Assembly (NCBI GenBank): GCA_029204045.2
Contig: CM055065.1
Span: 48,993,226-49,057,225, forward strand
Direction: 5' to 3'
DNA length: 64,000 nt
From: Tillandsia leiboldiana
Taxonomy: Eukaryota; Streptophyta; Magnoliopsida; Poales; Bromeliaceae
The position numbers were made by a program, and so were the translations under genes. The notes under the pieces are model-generated. The model made no database searches and was not told the DNA's origin. It worked only from the letters and a program-made list of their open reading frames with translations. Position 1 is the stretch's first letter. The number at the start of each line of letters is the position of its first letter. Below, one piece after another: positions 35,900-46,920 of the stretch.

Positions 35900-36753
35900 T
35901 CAAGTAAGTTAAAAAAATCGATACTACAATTGATTAGAATCAAGCTACTAGACCTACTCCGCTCAAATTTGCCTTGAACTTGAATTACCGAAAACTAATT
36001 AAAAGAAAATATAAAAAGTTGAAAATCTTTCAAAAAAAAAAAAAAAGGGGTTGAATTCAAGAATATTTTATTGGAGTGTTCTTTGTTGGCATGAAAAAAT
36101 AAATTGTAATAACAAATTGAGGAATTGTTCTTGAATTGTTAGGTCATAAAAGCAAAAACTTTTAATTCAAATTCTCTTAAAGCTCTAAATTAAAGCTACT
36201 TTTTTCACATAATCAAAAGTTCCATTTAGGTCAATAAATAATTCAAAGGCTCTTTTACCCTTTGAAATTGGTGTTGTTGTGAAGATAAATGACAAAAGAT
36301 ATATAAAAATTTCTACACAAATTTGGAGAATCATGTGAAATTGTTTGTTAATTAAAATGCCATGGATTGTTGACTTTGACTTTCTAGATGTTACGGCTCA
36401 ACAGCGGTAGGATAGAAAAGAAAAAAAAAAAAAAAAATGTAATAGTCACATTACTTTATCTGTATTTCTAATGATTATAATTAATTTTTGCCATAGACTT
36501 GTTGACTTTGACTTTCTAGATGTTACGGGTCAACAGCGGAAGGATAGAAAAGAAAAAAAAATAAAAAAATGTAATAGTCACATTACTTTATCTGTATTTC
36601 TAATAATTATGATTAATTTTTTTTACTAGAGTTCACCTATTCCATTATAATTTTAATTTTTTATTTTATTTTATTTTACTTTTTTTTTTTAACAGAAAAG
36701 TTTTGATTGGCTTATGACAAAGATAATGCCACATGCTACACATAAGAGCACTC

Positions 36754-36796
<43 letters not shown>

Positions 36797-37480
36797 TTAA
36801 AGATAAATTATTGAGACGAAATCTTAGAATAGCACTATTTCAAGACTTAATTCGATAATTTATCTTCATATTATAAAAAAATTAAAGCAAATTATATACA
36901 CACATTATATTAAATTATTGATTTTATTGTGAAAAATTATTTATTTTACTATATTATATTAACACATATTATTTGCACTTAAATGCATTTGATACGCATT
37001 GCTATATTATGTAATTATTATTATTATTCTATTATTATTATTTTAAATTGGTTATAAATTATTTATCTTTTTTATAATCTTCATTATTCTATAGATAAAT
37101 GGCAAACATAATTTTATTTAATTTTATTTAAATAGATCTGGTATACAATTCTTAAACATATGTAAAATATTTATTATAAAAATGGGATTTTCCAAAGATG
37201 ATGAGTCACTTCACTCATAGATCAAACAATGACCAAAATGCATCTACTTAACATATTCAAATAAGAGGTGCCCTCGTAAGAAGTTAGTACCCATATCCTT
37301 TTGACTATATATTATTTCGTAAACATAGAAATCGTTTGCCTAAATTCTGAAAAAAAAAAAAAAAAATTTACATAATTACTTTTGATCTAATTTTTTTTTT
37401 ATATAATTAATTTTTATTAAAAAAATTAATTTTGATTTAAAATTATAGAGCGTTTAGCTAATAAAACATTTCAATTTTTC
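35900..37480. other. AT-rich spacer, no gene seen
   Basis: No coding frame or RNA gene. The stretch contains the tandem duplication at 36358-36622, a poly-T run of about 37 bases near 36759-36795, and general A/T-rich sequence. Confidence 0.55.
36358..36622. repeat. Two-copy tandem duplication, ~133-bp unit
   Basis: TTGACTTTGACTTTCTAGAT, then GTAGGATAGAAAAGAAAAAA or GAAGGATAGAAAAGAAAAAA, then AATGTAATAGTCACATTACT, occurs twice with only a few differences. The duplication is therefore fairly recent. Confidence 0.9.
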
Positions 37481-37483
37481 AGA

Positions 37484-37971
37484 GGTCAACTCATTCTATA
37501 AATACTGTTACTCTAATACGCTTAACTCTTTTAATCTTTTGGGTATAACTATCGTTCAAATTATTATAATTGGGTCGTATATAGGACTATTTTAAATTTT
37601 GGGGTATCATATTCTCATCCCCTTTAAGCCATAACGTCTTCGTCAGGCTTAGATACACTCACAAGTATCAAACGATATAAGATTTATCTCGCCAGTCTTA
37701 ACCGTTCTTGTGAGGAATCGTATTCCACCCACAATGGTCATCAGGCAAGAGAGCCACGCTTTGCTGGCTGAATAATCCTGACTCAGTCGAGACTATCTCA
37801 TATTTTCGGCTGATGATTGACTCTGATACTAACTATAACGCCCTAACTTTTCACGTGGTCATCCATTCTAAAATTATTCTAATTCTAGCACGCTTAACCT
37901 TCTTAACTTTTTAAGCTTAACTGCTATCCAAAATGTTATAGTTGAATTAAAAAGTTTTACTCTATTATATA

Positions 37972-37977
<6 letters not shown>
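37484..37977 (-). mobile_element. Diverged TRIM copy (family of 25905-26482)
   Basis: The order LTR - TTCTCATCCCCTTTAAGCC - AACGTCTTCGTCAGGCTTAG - GACTCTGATACTAACTATAACGCCC - LTR parallels the intact TRIM. The primer-site equivalent is degraded. The second LTR runs into a (TA)n tract that carries MITE copy 4. Confidence 0.75.

Positions 37978-38018
<41 letters not shown>
37978..38018. repeat. (TA)n microsatellite hosting MITE copy 4
   Basis: The TA tract continues on the other side of the MITE (about 38189-38206), so the MITE sits inside a TA microsatellite. Confidence 0.9.
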
Positions 38019-38189
38019 GAAAAATGCTATATGTACACCCCTTTCGGGGTGTACATCATACACCCCACCCATCTAAGGGTGGGGGTGTGATGATGGGTCA
38101 CTTGATGTGACCCGTAAAAGATATCGCCACCATTAAAATGGTGGAGGTGTATGATGTACACCCCTTCGGGGTGTACATGTAGCATTGCT
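38019..38189. mobile_element. Multi-hairpin MITE, copy 4 (near-consensus)
   Basis: Five consecutive stem-loops: 38032-38055 (ATGTACACCCC/GGGGTGTACAT, loop TTTC), 38060-38088 (CACCCCACCC/GGGTGGGGGTG), 38095-38113 (GGGTCAC/GTGACCC), 38127-38145 (CCACCATT/AATGGTGG) and 38156-38178 (TGTACACCCC/GGGGTGTACA around TTCG). Outer ends are AAATGCTA and TAGCATTGC. It is flanked on both sides by TA repeats. Confidence 0.92.
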
Positions 38190-38206
38190 ATATATATATA
38201 TATATA

Positions 38207-40826
38207 GAACTATTTTAAATTATAGAACATAACAGCTGAGTTTAAATGAAAAGTAACTTTTGTGAAGTGATTATGTAAAGCGCTATGGTAATTTTTTAAT
38301 ATTTGCAAATAATAATTTTTTTTACTAATTTTTAAATTAAAATAATTTAAAATTTAAATTTAAATTTAAATACAAATTTTAAAATTTAAAATTTTAAACT
38401 TTAAATTTTGCACAAAAAATTAAAATTTATATATTACTTTAAAATTTAAAAATTTAAATCTAAAGTTAAATTTTTAATTTTTTATTTTAAATCTAAATTT
38501 AAAATTTTAAAATTTGAAACTTATTAAATTAAAAATTTAGATTTTAAATTTAAATATTTAAAATTTAGAATTTAAAATTTGAATTTTAAAATTGAAAATA
38601 AAAAATTAAAATTAAAATTTTAAATTAAGATTTTAGATTTAAAATTTAAATTTAGATATAAAAATTTAAATTTAAATTTTTAAAATTTAAAATTTATATT
38701 TTAAGTTTAAATTTAAACTTAAATTTATATTTTAAGTTAAAATATCAAAATTTAAATTTTTCTGCAAATTTTTAATTTTAACTTTTAAATTTAAATTTAA
38801 ATTTAAATTATTTTAAAATAAATTTAGTAAAAAAATTATTATTTGAAAATGGTAAAAATTATCACCAAATAATTTTACAAAATTACTTTAAAAAAATTTG
38901 TTTTTCTTCTTAAACTCCACTAAATACTCTACAATTTTTAATCAAAATTAATTTTTCAAATCAAAATTAATTATTTAAAAATTATTTTGTTTAGAATTTT
39001 GTCCAAACAGGCCTAATATAAGATGAATTCTTGACGACTAGATTACTAGAAATATAATATAAAAAAGTTAAAATATGAAGCTTAAAAAAAGCCTAAATAA
39101 TCTTAGATTCTATTTATTAATTACGGTCATTAATTCCGATACTCTAAGATTGAAAATAATAGAGAGGTAAATAATATCCCGTACTTTTCATTCATATTAA
39201 AAAAAAAAAAGAAAAAAAAAAAAGAGAACAATATGCATGCTATTCTTTTCATCCATTTTTTTGAAATATAAATTTAATTAAAAATATAAAACAACTAAAA
39301 CAAATAAGTTTCAAACTAGAAATACTAACCATCATACTGTTTGCCATTTGCACTATAAATAGTTAATAAAATAAAAAGAATAAAAATATATAAAACTTAC
39401 TTTAACTATATATTATTTTGATTTAGTTATCTAATATTTTAAAATTTTGATTTTACTATTTAATTTTTTAATTTATTTGAATTAAGTCAGTCAAAGATAC
39501 TTTGATTTTAACATTTGAACACATCGTTTATTTTTACAAATTTAATTAATATATTTCGTGCATTTCTCGCACATATGAATTCATTAAAGTTACTAATTAG
39601 TTTAAATTTTAAAATTAAAATATCGTTGATTTATTTAAATAAAACAATTTGAAGGTTATTATAATAAAATTAAAATTTTAAAACATTAAATTGCCGATTC
39701 AAAATAATTTATAGTTCGAAATAAATTAAACAATTTTTTTTTTAAAATAATTGTGTCGAACATAATTTGGTGTTGAAACTAAGATTTCGTTTGAAAGTAC
39801 GAATAGATTACAACACATGTGGTTAGAAAGTCAAATAAAAAAATTATTTTATTTATTTTCGCACTTAATATAATTTTTATGATGCGACTAAATAATATAA
39901 AAACATATTCCTCTATAATTTAGTCCTAACTCTATTTATGAATCTAAATATTAAATTGATTCTAAGTGGATTTTATTTTAAGATTAATTTCATACACATT
40001 CTTATAAACAGACTAATATATATATATATATATACTGTCGTTAGAAAAATATAGTTAAGCATAAATTAAATATTTAATCTTAGTTAGTGAGAGAGATAAA
40101 TTTATCTTTTTATTCTTTTAGATATTTTATTTAATCATAGATATATTTTTAACAGTTGAAACTTTTGAAAAAATATATTTACAAGAATAAAATTAATACT
40201 TTACTCATATCTGTTAAAAAATAAACAGTAAACTAATAATAACAAACTTAATGAATATATATAAAATTAAACATTATAAAAATATATCTATTATTCAATA
40301 TATTTATGAATTTTGATATAAAATTAATTTTTATTTTATTTTTTATGACTTTCTTTTTTCCTCCTTTTTTTTTAAAAAAAAAAAACTTTCTGGATTACCT
40401 TGCACTGCACATGCGACAAACATGGGTTGTCTCGCACTGATTTAGTTTGGAAATTTGAGAGAGAAAAAAAGGATTTTTTATTTTTTATATTTTATATTTT
40501 ATATTTTATTCTTTATTTATTTTAAAGGTGGATTAAAGGACTTACTAAAAAGCAACACCATGCTATGTTATAATTATGGTGAGATCATAGCATGCGTCGT
40601 ATGTATTACATCATTGGCATTGAAGTCATATATGTCATATACAATGCACCTCCTCACAACATGTCACACCTATAAATGTGCAAATGACAAAAAAATCTTC
40701 ATCATTAATATTTTAAATTTTAAATTTTAAATTTAATTATTTTATATTTTTAGTTAAATTTATTTAAAAAATAAACTTAATGAATAGTCTAAAAAAAAAC
40801 TATAAATATTAAATAGTGATAATATT

Positions 40827-40830
<4 letters not shown>
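38207..40830. other. Very AT-rich spacer, no gene seen
   Basis: 38320-38830 is almost only A/T, made of AAATTTAAA-like pieces. A possible MITE end (GTCCAAACAGGCC) lies at 39001. A small open frame at 40455-40730 has no family resemblance and is probably chance. Confidence 0.55.

Positions 40831-40919
<89 letters not shown>
40831..40919. repeat. (TA)n microsatellite
   Basis: An uninterrupted AT tract of about 89 bp lies at the left edge of the dispersed repeat at 40980-41453. Confidence 0.95.
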
Positions 40920-40922
<3 letters not shown>

Positions 40923-40979
40923 GTGTAATTTAAATTTTAAACAGTATTATCTAATTTTAAATAATATAAATTTATATAT

Positions 40980-41453
40980 TTTTTTATTATATAATTTAAT
41001 TTTAAATAATTTTAAATAGTATAATTTAGTTTCAGAGACAATATAATTTAGTTATAATTTTTTTTCTTCTTCTTTCTCTATTTCCTATCATTTTTTTTGT
41101 GGTGGTGGGGAAATAAATAGTTGAAAATAAATATTTTTTTTAAAAAATAAATATAGGAGTCTTGTAATCAAGGTCGAAAGTATAAATAGTTTACAAATTT
41201 TTTTAATAAAAATTTAATTAATTTAGATTTATTTATATCGTCGACGAGTAAAAAATTTATATATATCATTAAAATTATAAATTTGATTATTAGGTCAATG
41301 ATATAAAAAATATTTAGAATTTGATTTCTAAATATTTTTAGTGGTCTAGATCATGCCAACGGTGCCGATCATCGATTTGAAAGTTTCATTATCGAAAATA
41401 AATGAATAATAACAGAGTTCATTTATTACTGATAGCATTCTAGTCCTTTGACT
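40980..41453. repeat. Dispersed non-coding repeat (same family as 28790-29290)
   Basis: Shared blocks in the same order include GGAGTCTTGTAAT, AAAATTTAATTAATTTAGAT, GATCATCGATTTGAAAG, and TTTATTACTGATAGCATTCT at the right. The element is non-coding with blurred ends. Confidence 0.45.
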
Positions 41454-43107
41454 AATTTCACCGATCCTAACAATAATAAATGTGTTTAAATATTTTGGGT
41501 CTGTTGAGTCGTCATTATATTTGGTGTCAGGATCAAAGTCAGAAATATGAGAGCTAAATATTATACATGGTAAATTACTATACCACAGGTTTATGGGACA
41601 AAGTGTTACACCACGAATTTGGTAAGAACCATCTTATAATAACATTGAAATTTAAATTTTAAAATTTGAATTAAATTTAATTTATGGTGATTTTAAAAAT
41701 TTAAAATTTAAAATTTTAAAAAGTGTTCGCGATCAAATGACTAACCTAACCAAATAAAATCCAAACTCGACCAAAACCTAAATAATCTCGTTGAGTTGAA
41801 AGTCGTGATGAGTCCGATTTCGAATTCCGCAAATCAAAACCACAAAAAAAAATACGAATATATATTTTGAATAATTTTTTAAAAATTTATTATTATAAAA
41901 TTAAAGTCTAATTTAATAAATATAATTTAAATCATATAAAAAATCTATACATGAAAAATTTATAATAATTTTAATTTTTAATTTAAGCTTAAAAATTATT
42001 GCGTATAAAATATACTTCCACACCAAGTTTTTTTTTTTTTCTATTATCTCGTCTCACCCCTCTTAATTATGAGAAATTAATCTATTAGTGCACTTTATGC
42101 ACAAAATCAATTGAGTAATAATAGATACTAGTGTAGTTAACCGTGCGATGCGACGGATAAATATTATTAAAAAAATATTTTTATATTTTTTATTATTATA
42201 ATATAAATACAGAAGTAAAAGATTATATAAAATAATTTAAAACACTGTTTTAAAACATCTTTTCCAATATATATAAAAAAATTATTTTCAATCCTAACAT
42301 AAGAACCTATAGCACCAATCAGAGTAAAAAATTAATCTATTCGGGATTAAAATTTAAGGCATATGTGGGAATGTAATAAAATTTAGAAAGAGAGGGAGAG
42401 AGAGAGAGCTCACGTTCTATGAGTTACGGCAGTGTAGAGTTTCGATGAGATCGAGAGTAAAAAATTTTAACCTTGGAGGAGGAGAAGGAGGATGAGGGCA
42501 AGAAGGCTTGGAGGTTCTTCACGGCGGGAAGGAAGAAGTAAGAATCGAGGGTGGAGGGGTCGAGGAAGAGGGCTTTGTTGCCGACGGAGAAATCATATAT
42601 AGGTATAGATTGTAAAATTAAATTTAATTCAATTGATATAATCTAAATAGTATAATAATTTCTTTTTTATAATATATTAAAAAATATTGTATATTTTTAA
42701 TACATTGGGTGCATGAAAAATTTCTTCTTCTTTTGCTATTTTTTTAATTATTTCATTAGTTTATTTGAATTAATTTTTTCCAATGCTTTTTTTTTAATAT
42801 CCTTTTAGATACAATAATTTAATTACTAATAACTATTATATTTCGCCTGCAAACTTTATCTTTTCTTTAAATCCAACCTTATTTAATTTTTAATAATATT
42901 ATTTCTTTTTTTATATAATTATCATCTTATAAAATTATCTAATTTATTTTTAATCATTTTAATCATTTAATACCTATATTATTAGCCACTTACTTATATA
43001 TATAATTACTAATAAGTTATTTTAAAATTTTATATTAAATATAAGCCGATTTAAATTATTTTTTATTTAAATTAATTTAGATAACAAAATTATATAAAAT
43101 ATTTTAA
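41454..43107. other. AT-rich spacer, with one GC-richer island
   Basis: The stretch is mostly A/T-rich non-coding sequence. The motif GTTAACCGTGCGATGCGACG at about 42137 is of a type seen in plant transposon ends. The island at 42380-42600 is listed separately. Confidence 0.5.
42472..42594 (-). pseudogene. Possible captured exon fragment (unidentified)
   Basis: A 41-codon open stretch on the minus strand reads DFSVGNKALFLDPST and then AVKNLQAFLPSSSFSSSK. It ends at AAG|GTTAAA, which could be a splice donor. GC content and codon use look like genuine plant coding DNA, unlike the AT-rich flanks. No other exon was found nearby. I do not recognise the family. It could be a gene piece carried by a transposon or a chance GC-rich island. 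Confidence 0.3.
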
Positions 43108-43122
43108 ATAAACTAAATTTTA
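43108..43122. repeat. LINE target-site duplication, left copy
   Basis: ATAAACTAAATTTTA lies directly before the poly-T (the minus-strand poly-A tail). The counterpart at 50126-50140 reads ATAAACTAAATATTA, 14 of 15 identical. Confidence 0.75.
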
Positions 43123-43227
43123 TTTTTTTTTTTTTGAGGGAAAGGCAGCATGCTGCCGCTTCATTCAATGACGGGGTTGAATTTAGCAAGAGGGGTGGGC
43201 AACCGTGGCTGCGGAAGCAGCTTGGCC

Positions 43228-43228
<1 letters not shown>

Positions 43229-43274
<46 letters not shown>
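43229..43274. repeat. Poly-A/poly-T run in LINE 3' UTR
   Basis: About 46 A residues in a row on the plus strand, poly-T in the LINE sense, lie between the ORF2 stop and the 3' terminus. Confidence 0.95.
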
Positions 43275-43276
<2 letters not shown>

Positions 43277-43282
43277 CTTGTT

Positions 43283-46200
43283 TTAGACGCAGAATCTGGA
43301 CCAGAGGGAGCGGTTCAGCCTGATGTCAGCGAGGATCTCGCGAGGGGAACGACCTTTGTTTTCGAAGATCCTTCTGTTCCTTTCTGCCCAAATGGACCAC
43401 CACGAGGCGGCGATGGTGAGAAGGGCTCTCCTCCCCAACCCCCCTCTCTTGAGCACATGTGCTTCCCAAAGTCCTACGGTGGTCGAGCTCCTACGGATTT
43501 CTGAGCGGTTAGGCAGCAGGGTCTCAAGCAGTGCCAGAGTTGAAGCGCAGGAGGCGAAAAGATGGTTCGCACTTTCCTCATTTTCTAGACAGAACACACA
43601 ATGACCGGGCCCATTCCAATTCCTTTTAATAAGTATGTCTCTGGTCCAAACCCGCCTTCTGAGCACGAGCCAAACGAAGATCTTGACTTTCACCGGCAGC
43701 TTGATTTTCCAGAGTTCTACGAACCGCGTATCGGCCTCGCCGCTGTCTTGAAGGAAACTGTACAGGGACTTAACGGAGTATATTCCGGACGACGTCCACC
43801 GCCAAATGAATTCGTCCCTGCTGTTCGACAGGGTGATGGAAGGCGTTGTCAGTTTCAGGGTGCGGATGGGCTCCTCAAGGGCAGATAGATCACGCCTCGT
43901 CCCCTCCAGGATTTTTGCCCAATTCCAGCCGTCGCGCTCGACGCAGTCTTTTACCCGGAGGTTTTTGTTGGTAGCAAATTTGAATACGCGAGGGAATTGG
44001 GTCGAGAGGCTCGAGTTCCCCCACCAGATATCTGACCAGAAGCCTGTCAGTTCCCCGTTTCCCACTGAGCGCGTCGTGCCGCATCTTATGAGCTCCCTCG
44101 TCCCGAGCACGCTTTTCCACCAAAGTGAGTAGGGCCTGAACGAGGAACCTTCGATGAGAGGTCTTCTACGACGGTAGTAGAGGCTCGTGACTAAGGGGCC
44201 CCAGGGGGCCCGGTCGGTGGTCAAGTATCTCCACCACCACTTCGCTAGCAATGCGGTGTTCAAGTTTTCCAGATTCAAGATGCCCAGACCCCCGTCCTTT
44301 TTGCTTCTGCATACAGTTCTCCAATTCACCAGACATCTGCCTCCCGAGATAGAGCTCCGCCCCTTCCAGAGGAAGGCTCTGCGCAGCGAGTCGATTTTTT
44401 TGAGGACCCATGCCGGCGCTCTGAAGACAGACAGGTAGTAGAGGGGAATGTTCGAGAGCACCAAATTGACCAAGACGAGTCGACCCCCTTGTGAGAGGAG
44501 CTTGGCCTGCCACCCAGCGATTCTATGATCTATTCTGTTGATGATGAGCTGCCAGTCTTCCTTCGGGATGTTGCCTTGTTTCAGGGGTAGTCCGAGGTAT
44601 TTGATTGGTAACGAACCTAGTCTGCAGTTCAGCGCCGCCGCGAGCCTTCCCCCTTTGCTAGTGCTGGTGCCTAAGTAGAAGAGCTCCGACTTGTCCCTAT
44701 TAACTTTTAGGCCAGAGGCCCACTCGAAAGTCTGCCAGAGAAAGTGGAGGTTGCGCATTTGTCTGGCTTTCGCCTCGCAGAAGAAGATAGTATCATCTGC
44801 GAATTGAATGAGAGAGGTTTTCGCCCCCCCCGCTGGCCCAACCCCCTGTAGAAGGCGATTGAGGACTGCTCTATTGGTCAGGCGCGCCAGTCCTTCAGCC
44901 ACCAGCAGATATAGGAAGGGTGAAAGTGGGTCCCCCTGGCGAAGGCCCCTTTTCATTTTGAACCATTTCGTGGGGACGCTGTTGACGATGATGGCCATTT
45001 TACCGTTCGAGGTGCACTGTTCAATCCAGCCGCACCATTTCTGGTTAGCACCGAGACAACGGAGGATATATTGGAGGAATCCCCAGCTGACGTGGTCGAA
45101 GGCTTTTTCAAAGTCCGCTTTGACCCCTACGCATTCGATCTGCTTGTAAGCGCTCCAGCTTATTAGCTCGCTGGCAGTGGCAAAGGAATCCAGGATGAAT
45201 CTGCCTTTGACGAAGGCGGACTGCGAAGGGGAAATGATCTTGTCCATCTCCTTGGTGAGTCTGTTCGTCAGCACCTTGGAAATAATTTTCTGGATGCAGT
45301 TGCTAAGACTGATGGGCCGGAAGTCGTTAGCGGATTTTGCTCCTTTAAGTTTGGGGATGAGGCAGATGTGTGAGTAATCGATGGGGCCGGTGTGCAGGGA
45401 CCCGTTGAAGAGATCGTCAAAGATTCTAGCGAGGTCGTCTTTAATCGCCTCCCAGAACTTCTGATAGAAGATCATACTAAACCCGTCGGGGCCTGGCGCT
45501 TTATCCCCATTCATCTGGAAGGTAGCCACCTTAATTTCTTCCAGGGTGAAAGGGGACGTGAGGTGGTCCGCGCTCAGCGCAGAGTTGTCCTGGAAGAGGC
45601 CATTCCAGTCCCCGAACGAGGAGGGGGGGGGGGGGAACATCAGGGGCAAAGCGGCTCTTGAACTTATGGAAGAAATAATCCCCCTTATCCCTTTCCCTTT
45701 CTATAGAGATACCCTCATCCGTGATGGTCCCGATCCGGTTGACCCTGTGCCTACCGTTGGCCACGGCGTGAAAGAATTTGGTGTTACCATCCCCTTCTTT
45801 GAGCCAGTGCTGCTTTGCTCTGGTCTTCCAGAGGATCTCTTCTTCGCTGATGATTCCTTTAAGTTGGTTCTTCAGAGCCTTCCTTGCTGCGATTTCGCTG
45901 GAGGTCAGGCACCTGTGTTCCTCCAGGGAGTCCAAGCTCTGGATCTCTCCCATTGTGGCACGTTTAGTGTTGGAGATGCTGTAGAAGCTCTTGTAGCACC
46001 AATCTTTGATCCGTTTGCGGCAGTGGCGGAGTTTCGCGTTAAAGGTGAGGATGCTGCCTTGCGGTCCAACTTTTGGTTCGATTTCCTTCCACCAGATCGG
46101 TACCAGCGAGACAAAGTCGCTCCGGGTGAGCCAGACCTTTTCGAATTTGAAGGATCTTGGCCCAGGGACCCTTTGCGTTTTAAGAAGAAGAGGAGTGTGG

Positions 46201-46874
46201 TCCGAGGTGATTCTGGGGAGCGCTGAGACCGAGGAAAGAGGGAAGGTAAGGTCCCATTCGGTGGAGATCAGAAAGCGATCGAGCTTGGCTAAGGTGGGGG
46301 CGCTCTGCATGTTCGACCACGTAAAGCTTTGGTTGAGAAGGGGGAGGTCAACCAGCTCAAGGTCATTGATCAACTTGGAGAACAGGGACGAGAGACGATT
46401 GCACCAGTTACTACCTCGCCTTTCGGAGGGTGACCGAGTTAGGTTGAAGTCCCCACACACCACCCAGGGCCCGGGACAGCCAGATTTGAGCGCCGCCAGC
46501 TCTAGGCAGAAGGCGGACTTTCCATCCCAGGTCGCAGGACCGTAGACATTTGTCAGGTAGAAGGAGGTGCCGGTGCGGAGGCACAGCAACCTGAGCGTGA
46601 GGGAGTGATCGCGAACAATAGCTTCCGAGCAGGAGAAGAACTTGGAGTTCCAGCAAGTTGCGATGCCGCCTGAAGCCCCAGACGAGGGTACAAGTAGGCA
46701 TTTGTCAAAGTCCGAACCGGCAAAGGAGGTGAGGAAGGAGCGCGAGATCGAGCTCAGCTTCGTTTCTTGGAAGCAAAGTACAGACGCTTTAAGACTACTA
46801 ACAACCGATTTAACCAGACCGCGTTTGGTTAGATCATTAAGACCTCTGACGTTCCAGGAACATATTTGTAACAT
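43283..46874 (-). pseudogene. LINE ORF2: endonuclease-reverse transcriptase, one frameshift
   Basis: The enzyme nicks target DNA and reverse-transcribes the LINE RNA. It starts at the ATG at 46874 (MLQICSWNVRGLN). The APE-type endonuclease shows FQETK, NVYGP, CGDFNLTRS and SDHTPL (through about 46180). A 13-G run on the plus strand (45623-45635) separates the first frame (running to 45531) from the second (from 45649 to the stop at 43283), so one indel in this homopolymer breaks the ORF. The second frame carries the RT: MNGDKAPGPDGFSM, FRPISLSN, GLRQGDPLSPFLY and the catalytic FADD (residues 283-286 of that frame). A C-terminal CVFCLENEESANHLF zinc-binding-like segment follows. No RNase H domain was seen. 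A sequencing error in the homopolymer is an alternative to a real break. Confidence 0.93.
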
Positions 46875-46920
46875 AGCAAAGTAAAAACACCCGCAACAAG
46901 ACCCGGACAGGGACTCCAGG

